This document shows positions 48,116-59,043 of a DNA stretch of 64,000 nucleotides, piece by piece. Position numbers and translations under genes: made by a program. This stretch comes from Schumannella sp. 10F1B-5-1 (GTDB lineage: Bacteria > Actinomycetota > Actinomycetes > Actinomycetales > Microbacteriaceae), in contig NZ_VHQH01000036.1 in NCBI RefSeq assembly GCF_006517535.1, forward strand, positions 78,638 through 142,637, written 5' to 3'. Under the pieces are notes generated by a model that was given only the letters and a program-made list of their open reading frames with translations, did no database searches and was not told the origin of the DNA. The first letter of the stretch is position 1. Every line of letters starts with the position of its first letter.

Positions 48116-48219
48116 GCCGGGGCCTCGGTGAGCGCCCGGCGACAGCATCCGTTGACCCGAGACGCGCTCATGTCGGTGGCGCGCCGTAGCGTGAGACGCA
48201 TCCCGATCCGGAAGGCACC

Positions 48220-51200
48220 GTGTACCTGCTGAACGACGCGCTCGTCACGAGCGCCAGCGACCTCAAGCTCGCGAGCGAGTGCGAGTTCGCTCTGCTGCGC
48301 ACGCTCGACGTCAAGCTCGGGCGGGCGGTCGCCGTCGAGGTCGAGGCGGACGCGATGCTCGAGCGCGCCGCCCGGCTCGGCGACCGGCACGAGGAGCGCA
48401 TCGTCGAGGCGCTGCGCGACGAGCCCGGCAGCGACGTCGTCGCGCTGCCGCGGCCCGAGAACGCGCGGGATGCCGACGAGCTGCGGCGGCTCGCCGTGCA
48501 GACGCTCGAGGCCCTCCACTCGGGTGCGGGATTCGTCTACCAGGCCGTGTTCTTCGACGAGAGCGACCCCGAGCTGCTGTTCGTGGGCTTCGCCGACTTC
48601 CTCGCCCGGCAGCCCGACGGGCGCTATCGCGTGCAGGACTCCAAGCTCGCGCGCTCGGCCAAGGTCACCGCGCTCCTGCAGCTCGCCGCCTATCACGAGC
48701 AGCTGCGGCGGCTCGGCGTGCCCGTCGACGACGAGGTCGAGCTGATCCTCGGCGACGGGCGCTCCAGCATCCATCACATCGACGACATCCGCCCGGTCTT
48801 CGAGCTGCGGCGCGAGCGGCTGCACGGCATCATCCGCGAGCACCGGGCCGAGCCGGGCGCGGTCGACTGGGGGGATGCGCGCTACGCCGCCGACGGCCGG
48901 TGCGAGGTCTGCGCCGCCGAGGTCGATGCGCATCGCGACCTCTTCCTGGTGGCCGGGATGCGCGCGACGCAGCGCGCCAAGCTGCGGGCCGGCGGGCTGA
49001 CGACGATCGACGATCTCGCCCGCGCCGCCGAGCAGCCGGAGGGCAGCACCGTGCCGGCCGCCACCTACCGCGCGCTCCACGAGCAGGCCGCGCTGCAGGT
49101 CAGCGCGATGGCGGCGGAGGCGCTCGCGGGGGAGTCCTCCGACGCCGCCACGGCGCATGCGGTGCCCGCGTTCCGCATGTTCGCGCCGCAGATCATCGCC
49201 GATCTCCCCGCGCCCGATCCCGGCGACATCTACTTCGACTTCGAGGGCGACCCGCTGCACCAGGAGCTCGCCGCCGACGGCGTGACCTCGCTGTGGGGGC
49301 TCGACTACCTGTTCGGCTACATCGACGACGCCGAGCAGTTCACGAGCTACCTCGCCCACGACCTGGCCGCCGAGGCGGTCGCCCTGCGCGCCTTCCTCGA
49401 CGACGTGAAGCTGCGGCGGCAGGCGAATCCGGGCATGCACATCTACCACTACGCCAGCTATGAGCGCACGCACCTCGCGTCGATCGCCGCCCGGCACGGC
49501 GTCGGCGAGGCGGACGTCGACGAGCTGCTGAGCGCCGGGGTGCTCGTCGATCTGTATCCGGTCGTGAAGCGGTCGATCCGCGTCGCCAGCCGCTCGTATT
49601 CGATCAAGAAGCTCGAGCCGCTCTACATGGGCGACGAGTTGCGCACGCAGGACGGCGTGACGAACGCCGCCGACTCTGTGATCCAGTACGCCGTCAGCCG
49701 GCAGGCGGCGCAGCTGGGCGACCTCGAGGAGGCGCAGCGCATCCTCGACGACATCATCGACTACAACCGCTACGACTGCGTCTCGACCCGGCGCCTGCGC
49801 GACTGGCTCATCGAGGTCGCGCGCGCCGAGGCCGGCGTCGAGCCCGGCACGGGAGGTGAGCGCGCGCCGGACGCGGAGCGCACCTTTCGCCTCGACCCGC
49901 TGACCCCCGCGCTGCTCGCCCGGGCCGAGCGGCGAGTGGCCGTCCACGACGCCGACGGCGCGGCCGCGAACCGGCTCGCGGCCGCCGCGATCGACTACCA
50001 CCGGCGCGAGGACAAGAGCTTCTGGTGGGCGCACTTCGAGCGGCTCGAGAGCGACGCGATCGACTGGATGGGCACCCGCGACGTCTTCGAGGTGGATGCG
50101 GCATTGAGCACGGTCGAACAGGACTGGACCGAACCCGGGCCGGGGCAGCGCGCGAGCCGCCGCCGCGTGCGACTGCGCGGCGCCTGGGCTCCGGGCAGCT
50201 CGGCGCGCCCCGGCCGCGTCTTCGCGATCTACCGGCCCGCCGTCTACGCGAAGGCCGGGCGCGATCCGCGTCACGCGCTCGACCACGGAGCGACGATCGA
50301 GGAGATCGGCGACGACGGGTCGGTGCTGCTCGCCGAGACCCTCCCGGGGGCGGCACCCGGCGCCCCGGGCGGGCCGGGCGCCGACATCGAGCCGTGGAAC
50401 GCGCTGCCGATCGCCCTGACTCCCGGGCCGCCGCCGATGACGGAGGGGCACCGCGCGGCGATCGAGGAGTGGGGCGCCCGCGTCGACGCGCTCGGAGACG
50501 GGTGGCCGCTCGATCCGGCCAGCGACATCCTGCTGCGCCGCGCCCCGCGTCTGCGCGACGGCGCGGCGCTCGAGCCCATGCGGGATGCCGACGACGGCGT
50601 GCGCGCGGTCGTCGCGTCGCTGCGCCGCATGGACGACTCGTACCTGGCCGTGCAGGGTCCGCCCGGCACCGGCAAGACCTACCTCGCCGCCCACGTGATC
50701 GCCGAGCTCGTCGCCCAGGGCTGGATGATCGGCGTCGTCGCGCAGTCGCACCGGGTCGTCGAGAACGTGCTCGACGGGGTCGTGCGAGCCGGATGCGCGC
50801 CCGCCCAGGTGGGCAAGGGCATCCCGTCGAGCGAGGGCGCCGGGTATTACGACGACCACGCCTTCACCGAGCTGAGCGGCAGCAACCCGCAGGCCGCGTT
50901 CCTCGCGCGCCATCGCGATGCCGGGCGCGGCGCTGTCATCGGCGGCACCGGCTGGGACTTCGTCAACACCAAGCGGGTCGGACGCCGCGAGCTCGACCTG
51001 CTCGTGATCGACGAGGCGGGTCAGTTCTCGCTCGCGAACACGATCGCCGTCGCCCAGGCCGCGCACCGCATCCTGCTGCTCGGCGACCCGCAGCAGCTGC
51101 CGCAGGTCAGCCAGGGCGTGCACCCGGCGCCGATCGACGCCTCGGCGCTCGGGGCGATCAGCGCCGGGCACGAGGTGCTGCCGGCGGAGTACGGCTACTT

Positions 51201-51810
51201 CCTCGCCGCGAGCCGGCGCATGGATGCGGCGGTCACCCGCCCGGTCTCTCGTCTGGCCTACGCGGGGGAGCTGCGCTCGCATCCCAGCACCGCTCGGCGG
51301 CACCTCGAAGGAGCGCCGCCCGGCTTCGAGGCGATCCCGCTCGCGCACACCGGCAACGCCACCGCCAGCCTCGAGGAGGCGCAGGAGGTGCTCGCGCAGG
51401 TGCGGGCGCACCTCGGGCTGCGCTGGACCGACGAGGACGCCGGCCGCGCCGACGACCCGCTCACCGAGTCGGACCTGATCGTCGTCGCGCCCTACAACGC
51501 GCAGGTCGAGCTGATCCACGAGACCCTGGCCGCGGCCGGGCTCGAGCGCGTGCGCGTCGGCACGGTCGACAGGTTCCAGGGGCAGGAGGCCGTCGTCGCG
51601 ATCGTGTCGCTCGCCGCATCCAGCCCCGACGACGCCCCGCGCGGGCTCGACTTCCTGCTGTCGCGCAACCGGCTCAACGTCGCGATCTCGCGCGCGCAGT
51701 GGGCGGCGCGGCTCATCTACTCGCCCCGGCTGCTCGATCACCTGCCGTGGAAGCCCGACGGCGTCGCCGAGCTCAGCCGCTTCGTGCGGCTCGTGCGGGG
51801 CGAGAGCTGA
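48220..51810 (+). CDS. TM0106-type nuclease fused to SF1 helicase
   Basis: The product has 1196 residues in three parts. A RecB-like PD-(D/E)XK nuclease (about 1-210) has GFADFL and VQDSKLARS near 138. A DEDD/RNase-H-like exonuclease (about 330-540) has DIYFDFEGDP near 337 and DYNRYDCVSTRRLRDWL near 515. A DNA2/NAM7-type SF1 helicase (about 590-1196) has Walker A QGPPGTGKT near 811, Walker B LVIDEAGQFS near 929, LLGDPQQLPQVSQ and VGTVDRFQGQEA, then RNRLNVAISRAQ. The mix suggests repair or removal of foreign or stalled nucleic acid. GTG start with GGAAGG 4 bases upstream; a TAGCGT box lies at 48187. Confidence 0.9.
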   Translation: MYLLNDALVTSASDLKLASECEFALLRTLDVKLGRAVAVEVEADAMLERAARLGDRHEERIVEALRDEPGSDVVALPRPENARDADELRRLAVQTLEALHSGAGFVYQAVFFDESDPELLFVGFADFLARQPDGRYRVQDSKLARSAKVTALLQLAAYHEQLRRLGVPVDDEVELILGDGRSSIHHIDDIRPVFELRRERLHGIIREHRAEPGAVDWGDARYAADGRCEVCAAEVDAHRDLFLVAGMRATQRAKLRAGGLTTIDDLARAAEQPEGSTVPAATYRALHEQAALQVSAMAAEALAGESSDAATAHAVPAFRMFAPQIIADLPAPDPGDIYFDFEGDPLHQELAADGVTSLWGLDYLFGYIDDAEQFTSYLAHDLAAEAVALRAFLDDVKLRRQANPGMHIYHYASYERTHLASIAARHGVGEADVDELLSAGVLVDLYPVVKRSIRVASRSYSIKKLEPLYMGDELRTQDGVTNAADSVIQYAVSRQAAQLGDLEEAQRILDDIIDYNRYDCVSTRRLRDWLIEVARAEAGVEPGTGGERAPDAERTFRLDPLTPALLARAERRVAVHDADGAAANRLAAAAIDYHRREDKSFWWAHFERLESDAIDWMGTRDVFEVDAALSTVEQDWTEPGPGQRASRRRVRLRGAWAPGSSARPGRVFAIYRPAVYAKAGRDPRHALDHGATIEEIGDDGSVLLAETLPGAAPGAPGGPGADIEPWNALPIALTPGPPPMTEGHRAAIEEWGARVDALGDGWPLDPASDILLRRAPRLRDGAALEPMRDADDGVRAVVASLRRMDDSYLAVQGPPGTGKTYLAAHVIAELVAQGWMIGVVAQSHRVVENVLDGVVRAGCAPAQVGKGIPSSEGAGYYDDHAFTELSGSNPQAAFLARHRDAGRGAVIGGTGWDFVNTKRVGRRELDLLVIDEAGQFSLANTIAVAQAAHRILLLGDPQQLPQVSQGVHPAPIDASALGAISAGHEVLPAEYGYFLAASRRMDAAVTRPVSRLAYAGELRSHPSTARRHLEGAPPGFEAIPLAHTGNATASLEEAQEVLAQVRAHLGLRWTDEDAGRADDPLTESDLIVVAPYNAQVELIHETLAAAGLERVRVGTVDRFQGQEAVVAIVSLAASSPDDAPRGLDFLLSRNRLNVAISRAQWAARLIYSPRLLDHLPWKPDGVAELSRFVRLVRGES

Positions 51811-51832
51811 GCTGGCCGAAACTCCGCAGCCC

Positions 51833-53131
51833 TCACACGTTCTTGCGCCAGTCCTCCTCGGCCTCCTCGACGCCGAGCTCGAGCTGCGCGGTCAGCACCG
51901 ACGTCGGCGGGCCGACCACCGTCACCTCGTCGCGCCGGTGCCGCAGCACGGTGTCGATGTAGTCGGTCAGCGCCTCGGCGACCGGCACGGGCCGCGCATC
52001 GCGCTGCGACAGATGCCAGCGGTGCTCGAGCAGCTGGTGGAAGACCTCGGCCGGCTCCAGCTTGCCCCGCAGCTCGCGCGGGATCGCCCGGATGACCGGC
52101 TCGAACACGCGCACGAGCCACTCGTGCGCGAGCATCTCCTCGTCCTGCTGCGCGCGATCGCCGATGGCGCGGTAGGCGTCGAGATCGTTGAGCAGGCGCC
52201 GGGCCTGGTTCTCGCCGGCGTCGAGTCCGGTGAGCCGCAGCAGTCGCCGGGAATGGTGGCCCGCATCCACGACCTTGGGCTGGATGCGCACCCGGGTGCC
52301 GTCGCCCGTGTCGTCCTGCTGGATCGACAGCTCCTCGATGTCGAAGCCGAGGGCGTTGAGGCGCTCGACGCGCTCGCTGATGCGCCAGCGCTCCGAGGAG
52401 GGGAACGACTCGGCGCTGGTCAGCTCGGCCCACAGCGTGCGGTACGCGGCGACGATGCCGTCGGCCACGGCGACCGGGTCGAGGTTCTCGTCGAGGCGGC
52501 CGCCCGACTCCAGGTCGAGCAGCTCGCCCGCGATGTTCACCCGCGCGATCTCGAGATCGTTCTCGCGCTGCCCGTTCGAGAGCCCGCCGTCATAGAGCTT
52601 GCCGGTCTCGGCATCCACCAGGTAGGCGGCGAAGGCGCCCGCGTCGCGGCGGAACAGCGTGTTCGACAGCGACACGTCGCCCCAGAAGAAGCCGCCGATG
52701 TGCAGCCGCACGAGCAGCACCGCCAGAGCGTCGACGAGGCGCGTGCCGGTCTCGGCACGCAGCGACTGCGAGAACAGCGCGCGGTAGGGCAGCGAGAAGC
52801 GCAGGTGCCGGGTGATCAGCACCGGCGCGAGGGGCTCGCCCGACGGGGTCGTGCGGTTGGAGATGACCGCGACCGGCTCGACACACGGCACGTCGAGGCG
52901 CTGCAGGGTGCGCAGCATGTCGTACTCCTGGCGCGCGAGCTCGGTCGTCGTCTCCTTGACGGCGATCACGTGCCCGCCGAGGTGCACGAAGCGCACGAGG
53001 TGGCGCGAGATGCCCTTCGGCAGTGCGGCGATGGTCTCCGAGGGCCAGTCGGCGAGCGGGATGTGCCACGGCAGGTCGAGCAGGGCGGGATCCGGCACCG
53101 CCGACGTGATGGAGAGGGCGCTGGCGTTCAT
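51833..53131 (-). CDS. DUF4032 / kinase-like protein
   Basis: The product has 432 residues. The first half looks like a small aminoglycoside/LPS-kinase fold: VIAVKETTTELARQEYDML, LLVRLHIGGFFWGDVSLSNT and AYLVDAETGKLYDGG carry the catalytic-loop Asp and a DFG-like Asp. The second half is the DUF4032 C-terminal region with RRLLNDLDAYRAIGDRAQQD. The phosphate acceptor is unknown. It starts at ATG preceded by GGAGC, 93 bases after the UgpC-type gene and behind its terminator-like hairpin. Confidence 0.75.
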   Translation of the reverse strand: MNASALSITSAVPDPALLDLPWHIPLADWPSETIAALPKGISRHLVRFVHLGGHVIAVKETTTELARQEYDMLRTLQRLDVPCVEPVAVISNRTTPSGEPLAPVLITRHLRFSLPYRALFSQSLRAETGTRLVDALAVLLVRLHIGGFFWGDVSLSNTLFRRDAGAFAAYLVDAETGKLYDGGLSNGQRENDLEIARVNIAGELLDLESGGRLDENLDPVAVADGIVAAYRTLWAELTSAESFPSSERWRISERVERLNALGFDIEELSIQQDDTGDGTRVRIQPKVVDAGHHSRRLLRLTGLDAGENQARRLLNDLDAYRAIGDRAQQDEEMLAHEWLVRVFEPVIRAIPRELRGKLEPAEVFHQLLEHRWHLSQRDARPVPVAEALTDYIDTVLRHRRDEVTVVGPPTSVLTAQLELGVEEAEEDWRKNV

Positions 53132-53156
53132 GCGAGGTGCTCCGGGAGGGAATGCG

Positions 53157-53193
53157 GACTGCCGCGGCCCCGGCGAGCGGGACCGCGGCAGTC
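53157..53193 (-). terminator. Hairpin between the UgpC-type gene and the DUF4032 gene
   Basis: GACTGCCGCGG pairs perfectly (11 bp) with CCGCGGCAGTC, loop of 15 bases. It lies between the stop of the UgpC-type ATPase gene and the start of the DUF4032 gene, so it may reduce read-through. Confidence 0.65.
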
Positions 53194-53224
53194 GCGTGGT
53201 TCGTCGATCAGCCGATGACGGCGA

Positions 53225-54334
<1,110 letters not shown>

Positions 54335-54417
54335 GGGTTCTTCTCCTTCACCGGCAGGTACGTGCCGGACGATCCGTAGTGAATGGAATGCGGTGCCCAC
54401 TGCAGGCGATCAGCGGT

Positions 54418-54439
54418 GGTCACCTGCGGTTCACCTTAG
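54418..54439. promoter_or_regulatory. Possible PHO box upstream of ugpC
   Basis: On the + strand GGTCACCTGCG is followed directly by GTTCACCTTAG, an exact 11-bp repeat. The orientation is opposite to that at pstS relative to the minus-strand gene, so the target is uncertain. Confidence 0.45.
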
Positions 54440-54626
54440 GGCACGGATGCGGCACCCGCCATGGACGAGACGGTCTACCCCGTCGCGCCGCTAGGCTCGA
54501 CGGGCAGTCGACCCCGGGAACGCTCCCAGGGTGGATGCCTACGATCTCCGGGCGCGCGAGTGCACCGCGCCCCGCACCACACGACAGCCACCTTCCGCCG
54601 CGGATCCGCGGCACGGACGAGGAGCG

Positions 54627-55673
54627 ATGACCGACCCGCACGAGCCCGGCGACGCCCGCGATCCCGACGCCGCCCCCGCCGAGGGAGCCCCGGCCGAGGG
54701 AGCGCCCGCCGGCGGAGCCTCCGCCGAGGGCGACGCGCTCGCGCCGACCGCTCCCGCCACGCCGCCGGTCCCGCTCGACACCGCCGCGATCGCGACGGCG
54801 CGCGAGGCCGCCCGCGACCGCGCGAGCGAGATCCGCACCCTGCAGCGCAAGCAGGATCGGCGCCGCAACCTCCTGCTGCGCGGTGGGATCGTCGGTGGCA
54901 TCATCGCCGTGATCGTCGTCGTGACGCTCGTGATCATCAACTTCGCGAGCCCGGCCCAGCGCGGCCCGCGCAACATGCTCAGCGACGGCATCCGCATCGG
55001 CGCCGATCTGACGGCGCTGCGCACCGGGTCGCTCGGCCCCGGCGACACGCCCGTCGAGGCGACGCAGCCCGAGGGCACGATCGCGATCCGCCTCTACGTC
55101 GACTACTTCCAGCCGGATGCGGCGGCCTTCGAGAAGGCCAACTCGAGTCAGCTGCGCAGCTGGGTGAGCGACGGCGCCGCGACGCTGGAGGTGCATCCCG
55201 TCGCCCTCAGCTCGAAGTCGGGCAGCGACCAGTACGCGCTGCGGGCCGCGAACGCGGCCGGCTGCGTCGCCGAGTACTCGCCCGACCGCTTCTTCGCCTT
55301 CCACGACCGTCTGCTGAAGCAGCAGCCCACGCAGGAGAGCGGCGGCATGTCCGACGCGCGCATCCTCGAGATCGCGAAGGCCGCGAAGGTCACGTCGATG
55401 TCGGATGTGACGCGCTGCGTCGAGAGCCGCCGCTTCGGCAAGTGGGTGCAGGCGGCCAGCAACCGCGCCATCAACGGCCCGCTGCCCGACAGCGACGTCA
55501 AGGCCGTCTCGGCGACGCCCCTCGTGCTGCTCAACGGCACGCAGTTCGTGCCGAGCGACTACGCCGACCCCGACGACCTCGCCCGCGCCTTCGTGCAGGC
55601 CAACGGCGGCGACTTCACCGAGGACGAGTCGGCGAGTCCGTCGCCGTCGCCGAGCGCCTCGCCCGCGGGCTGA
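54627..55673 (+). CDS. DsbA/thioredoxin-fold membrane protein lacking CXXC
   Basis: The product has 348 residues. The N-terminal cytosolic part is rich in Ala/Glu/Pro with repeats of EGAPA, then one TM helix (about 95-115) and an outside thioredoxin-like domain of the DsbA_4 type (IAIRLYVDYFQPDAAAFEKA, AANAAGCVAEYSPDRFFAFH, SATPLVLLNGTQF with the cis-Pro). Where active members read F-x-CPFC, this one has YFQPDAAAF, so there is no redox pair and it should not be an oxidase. GGAGCG directly precedes the ATG. The tail is a Ser/Pro repeat. Confidence 0.85.
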   Translation: MTDPHEPGDARDPDAAPAEGAPAEGAPAGGASAEGDALAPTAPATPPVPLDTAAIATAREAARDRASEIRTLQRKQDRRRNLLLRGGIVGGIIAVIVVVTLVIINFASPAQRGPRNMLSDGIRIGADLTALRTGSLGPGDTPVEATQPEGTIAIRLYVDYFQPDAAAFEKANSSQLRSWVSDGAATLEVHPVALSSKSGSDQYALRAANAAGCVAEYSPDRFFAFHDRLLKQQPTQESGGMSDARILEIAKAAKVTSMSDVTRCVESRRFGKWVQAASNRAINGPLPDSDVKAVSATPLVLLNGTQFVPSDYADPDDLARAFVQANGGDFTEDESASPSPSPSASPAG

Positions 55674-55766
55674 CGCTCGCACTGACGCGCGCAGCGCTCG
55701 CCGGCGCGCCATTGCCCGGTTGCGTCGACGGGCTGTCGGCGAGCGGATGCCGTGGATGCGCGCCGG

Positions 55767-55772
55767 TAGGAT
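55767..55772 (+). promoter_or_regulatory. -10 box of the tRNA-Thr gene
   Basis: TAGGAT lies 10 bases before the mature tRNA 5' end. No clear -35 partner is visible at 17 bp. Confidence 0.5.
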
Positions 55773-55781
55773 CGGCGCGTC

Positions 55782-55858
55782 GCCTCCTTAGCTCAGTTGG
55801 CCAGAGCACCGCTCTTGTAAAGCGGGGGTCGTCGGTTCGAACCCGACAGGGGGCTCCA
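55782..55858 (+). tRNA. tRNA-Thr (anticodon UGU)
   Basis: The sequence folds into a cloverleaf. The acceptor GCCTCCT pairs with AGGGGGC (one G:U), the D-arm is in AGCTCAGTTGGCCAGAGC, the anticodon stem is CCGCT/AGCGG with loop CTTGTAA giving anticodon TGT, and the T-arm is GTCGG-TTCGAAC-CCGAC. CCA is encoded at 55856-55858. Confidence 0.95.
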
Positions 55859-55890
55859 ACCGGCTCCGGTGCGTCGCAGAGCGACCGGCG

Positions 55891-58236
55891 TCAGCGCGGG
55901 AGCGGCCGGAAGCGCCGCAGCCGCAGGCTGTTCAGCACGACGAACACCGACGAGAACGCCATGGCGGCGCCCGCGATGATCGGGTTCAGCACGGCCAGCA
56001 TCGCCAGCGGGATCGCGGCCACGTTGTAGGCGAAGGCCCAGAACAGGTTGCCGCGGATCGTGCCGAGCGTGCTGCGGGCGAGGCGCACCGCGTCGGCGAC
56101 GGCGAGCAGGTCGCCGCTGACGATCGTGATGTCGCTCGCGGTGATCGCCGCATCCGTGCCGCCGCCCATCGCGAGACCCAGGTCGGCGGCGGCCAGCGCC
56201 GCGGCGTCGTTGACGCCGTCGCCGGCCATCGCCACGACCCGGCCCTGCGCCTGCAGCTCGCGCACGGCGTCGAGCTTGCCCGCCGGGGTCACGCCCGCGC
56301 GCACGTCGTCGATGCCGACCTCGGCCGCGACGGCGCTCGCGGCGCCCGCGTTGTCGCCGGTCAGCAGCACGGGCGTGAGCCCGACGCGCTTCAGAGCGGC
56401 GACGGCTGCCGCGCTCGTCGGCTTGACGGTGTCGGCGACCGCGACGAGGCCGAGCAGGCGTCCGTCGGCGGCGAGGCCGACCACGGTCGCGCCGTCCGAC
56501 TCGAGCTCGGCCGCCCGGGCCTCGAGCGACGTCGTGTCGATCGACCACTCCGCGGCCAGCCAGGCGAGCCGCCCGGCCACGGTGAGCCGCCCGTCGACGA
56601 GAGCCTGGACGCCGAGTCCGGCGTGCGCGGTGAACTGCTCCGGGGCGGGATGCGCGGCGCCGTCCGCATCCGCGGCCGCCACGATCGCGCGGCCCACGGG
56701 GTGCTCCGAGCCCTCCTCGACGGCGGCCGCCAGGGCGACGACCTCGGAGCGGTCGACGCCGTCGGCGGGCACGACCTCGGCGACGCGCATCCGGCCCTTG
56801 GTGACCGTGCCGGTCTTGTCGAGCACGATCGTGTCGACCGTGCGGGTCTGCTCGAGCACGCGCGGTCCGCGGATGAGGATGCCCAGCTGCGAGCCGCGGC
56901 CGGTGCCGACCAGGATCGCGGTGGGCGTCGCGAGCCCGAGAGCGCAGGGGCAGGCGATGATCAGCGTGGTCACGGCCGCGGTGAAGGCGATCTCGAGTGA
57001 GGCGCCCGACAGCGCCCAGGCGGCGAACGCGATGATCGCGAGCGCGATCACGGCCGGCACGAACACCGCCGAGATCCGGTCGGCGAGCCGCTGCACCTGC
57101 GCCTTTCCGGTCTGCGCTTCGATCATGAGCGACCGGATGCGCGCCAGCTCGGTGTCGGCGCCGACTCCGGTGATCTCGACCTCGAGCCGGCCGCCGACGT
57201 CGATCGTGCCGCCCACGACGCGCTCGCCCGGGCCGACCTCGACGGGGACCGACTCGCCGGTCAGCATGCTCGCGTCGACCGCCGAGGTGCCGAGCGCGAC
57301 GACGCCGTCGGCGGGGAACTTCTCGCCCGGACGCACGACGACGCGGTCGCCGACGACGAGCCGCGACGCCGGCACGCGCGTCTCGACGCCGTCGCGCAGC
57401 AGTGCCGCGTCTTTCGCGCCGAGCTCGAGCAGCGCCTGCAGCGCCGCGCGCGACGAGACGCCGGCGCGCGCCTCGATGTAGCGGCCGGCCAGCAGCAGCA
57501 CGGTCACGAGGGCCGCGACCTCGAGGTAGATCTCGTCGGATCCGGCCTCGGGTCGGCCGAGGAACGTGATGCTCATGTGCATGCCGGTCATGCCGGCGCC
57601 GCCGAGGAAGAGCGCGTACAGCGACCAGCCGAAGGCGGCGAGGATGCCGAGGCTGATCAGCGTGTCCATCGTCACGCCGCCATGGCGCAGGTTCACGGCG
57701 GCCGCGCGGTGGAACGGCCAGGCGCCCCACACGGCCACGGGCGCGGCGAGGGCGAGCACGAGCCACTGCCAGTTGTCGAACTGCAGCGCCGGGATCATCG
57801 ACAGCAGCGCCGCGGGCACGCCGAGCACGGCGCTGACGATGAGGCGACGGCGCAGCTCTCCGGCGTCGCCGTGGTCGTGCTGGTGGGCGTCGCCGGAACC
57901 GGCTCCGCGATCGGAACCGTGACCGGCGTGCCCAGCGGCGCCCCCGTGCCCAGCGGCGCCCCCGTGCTCATCGTCGCCGTCGTGGGCGGCCGCGGTCGTC
58001 GCGTCGAACTCGGGTGCCGGGATCGTCGCCCGGTAGCCGGCGCTCTCCACCGTCTGCAGCAGGCGGCGCGCATCCACGGTCTCATCGCTGCCGTCGCTCA
58101 CGACGTGGGCCGTCGCCAGCGCGTAGTTCACGGTCGCCTCGACACCCGGCAGCCGGTTGAGCTTGCGCTCGATGCGGTTCGCGCACGAGGCGCAGGTCAT
58201 GCCGGTGATGTCGAGGCGGTGCTCGACGGCGGTCAT
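55891..58236 (-). CDS. copA: Copper-exporting P1B-type ATPase CopA
   Basis: The product has 781 residues. An N-terminal HMA domain has GMTCASC with Cys15 and Cys18. A His/Gly/Asp-rich loop (about 85-125) may bind metal before the TM region. The actuator has TGES (326-329), the transport CPC is in IIACPCALG (429-431), and the phosphorylation site DKTGT starts at Asp473. It pumps Cu(I) out of the cell. ATG start fused to the copZ stop (ATGA). Confidence 0.96.
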   Translation of the reverse strand: MTAVEHRLDITGMTCASCANRIERKLNRLPGVEATVNYALATAHVVSDGSDETVDARRLLQTVESAGYRATIPAPEFDATTAAAHDGDDEHGGAAGHGGAAGHAGHGSDRGAGSGDAHQHDHGDAGELRRRLIVSAVLGVPAALLSMIPALQFDNWQWLVLALAAPVAVWGAWPFHRAAAVNLRHGGVTMDTLISLGILAAFGWSLYALFLGGAGMTGMHMSITFLGRPEAGSDEIYLEVAALVTVLLLAGRYIEARAGVSSRAALQALLELGAKDAALLRDGVETRVPASRLVVGDRVVVRPGEKFPADGVVALGTSAVDASMLTGESVPVEVGPGERVVGGTIDVGGRLEVEITGVGADTELARIRSLMIEAQTGKAQVQRLADRISAVFVPAVIALAIIAFAAWALSGASLEIAFTAAVTTLIIACPCALGLATPTAILVGTGRGSQLGILIRGPRVLEQTRTVDTIVLDKTGTVTKGRMRVAEVVPADGVDRSEVVALAAAVEEGSEHPVGRAIVAAADADGAAHPAPEQFTAHAGLGVQALVDGRLTVAGRLAWLAAEWSIDTTSLEARAAELESDGATVVGLAADGRLLGLVAVADTVKPTSAAAVAALKRVGLTPVLLTGDNAGAASAVAAEVGIDDVRAGVTPAGKLDAVRELQAQGRVVAMAGDGVNDAAALAAADLGLAMGGGTDAAITASDITIVSGDLLAVADAVRLARSTLGTIRGNLFWAFAYNVAAIPLAMLAVLNPIIAGAAMAFSSVFVVLNSLRLRRFRPLPR

Positions 58237-58490
58237 GCCGACGCGCCGCCCTCCGCGCTCGCGACGGGCTCCTCGACGATGGCGTAGCCCGCCTCCTCGA
58301 CGGCGGCCTGGATGCGCGGGGCCGTGATCGGCGCGCTGCTCGCGATCGTGACGCGCGACGCGCCGCCCACGACGAGCTCGACCTCGACGCCCGAGACCTC
58401 GGCGATCTCGCCGATCTCCTCGCTGACGCTCGCGACGCAGTGGCCGCAGGTCATGCCCTCGACGAGCACGGTGCTGGTGAAGTCCGACAT
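58233..58490 (-). CDS. copZ: Copper chaperone CopZ
   Basis: The 85 residues form a single HMA domain with GMTCGHC (Cys15, Cys18) for Cu(I) binding, a two-layer strand/helix pattern, and an acidic tail. It carries Cu(I) to CopA, whose gene starts within its stop codon. AGAGGAAC is the ribosome site. The HC variant with His in the motif is common in actinobacteria. Confidence 0.93.
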   Translation of the reverse strand: MSDFTSTVLVEGMTCGHCVASVSEEIGEIAEVSGVEVELVVGGASRVTIASSAPITAPRIQAAVEEAGYAIVEEPVASAEGGASA

Positions 58491-58578
58491 GGTCGGGTTC
58501 CTCTCGGTGACGGGATGATCAGGGATGCGCGGCCGTCGGGCCGGCGCGGGTTCGGGATGCGCGGAAGCGCGTCGCGCG

Positions 58579-58920
58579 TCAGGAGCGCACGAGGCGCGCG
58601 ATCGCGGCGCTCGCCTCGCGGATCTTCTCCTCGGCGACGGGCCCGCCCTCGGCGGTGGCTTCGGCGACGCAGTGGCTGAGGTGGTCGTCGAGCAGCGCGA
58701 GCGCGACGGTCTCGAGCGCCTTCGTGGCGGCCGAGACCTGGGTCAGGATGTCGATGCAGTAGACGTCGTCTTCGACCATGCGGGCGATGCCGCGCACCTG
58801 GCCCTCGGCGCGACGCAGGCGCTTGAGCAGCGCATCCTTGTCGTCGACATAGCCGGGCGCGCCGTGCCCGTGACCCGCGTGCGCGTTCCCGGTGGAGGCG
58901 GGGGTGGCGGTCTCGCTCAT
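58579..58920 (-). CDS. csoR: Copper-sensing repressor CsoR
   Basis: The product has 113 residues. The Cu(I) ligands are Cys55, His80 and Cys84, spaced 25 and 4 residues as in known CsoR proteins (VYCIDILTQVSAATKALE and LLDDHLSHCVAEA). An N-terminal His/Gly tail (HAGHGHG) precedes the helical core. Start ATG 58920 with AGGAG 7 bases upstream; ATG 58941 would add seven residues. It heads csoR-copZ-copA and probably represses it through the two GATACC-type boxes upstream. Confidence 0.93.
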   Translation of the reverse strand: MSETATPASTGNAHAGHGHGAPGYVDDKDALLKRLRRAEGQVRGIARMVEDDVYCIDILTQVSAATKALETVALALLDDHLSHCVAEATAEGGPVAEEKIREASAAIARLVRS

Positions 58921-58950
58921 GGTCGGCTCCTGCCTGGTCATCGTGCTTCG

Positions 58951-58969
58951 GATACCGGGTGGGGGTATC
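58951..58969. promoter_or_regulatory. CsoR operator, proximal
   Basis: GATACCGGGTGGGGGTATC is an inverted repeat (GATACC/GGTATC, G-rich centre) of the type bound by CsoR. It lies 31 bases before the csoR start. Confidence 0.8.
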
Positions 58970-58983
58970 TGACGGACAAAAGT

Positions 58984-59025
58984 ATGCGCGGCTCGCGACG
59001 TGCATGCACGTCGCGAGCCGCGCAT
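58984..59025. terminator. 42-bp perfect palindrome, intrinsic terminator of msrB-nitroreductase
   Basis: Two 21-base arms are exact reverse complements, with the turn at TGCATGCA. On the minus strand the second arm is followed by ACTTTTG, so it has a short T-run. It sits between the two CsoR boxes. Confidence 0.8.
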
Positions 59026-59043
59026 CCCAGGTGATTGACAGCT

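Noticed and set aside
47893-51741. Minus-strand open frame of about 1280 codons opposite the nuclease-helicase
   Set aside because: It is an Arg/Gly/Val-rich shadow without motifs, whereas the + strand frame contains full helicase motifs.
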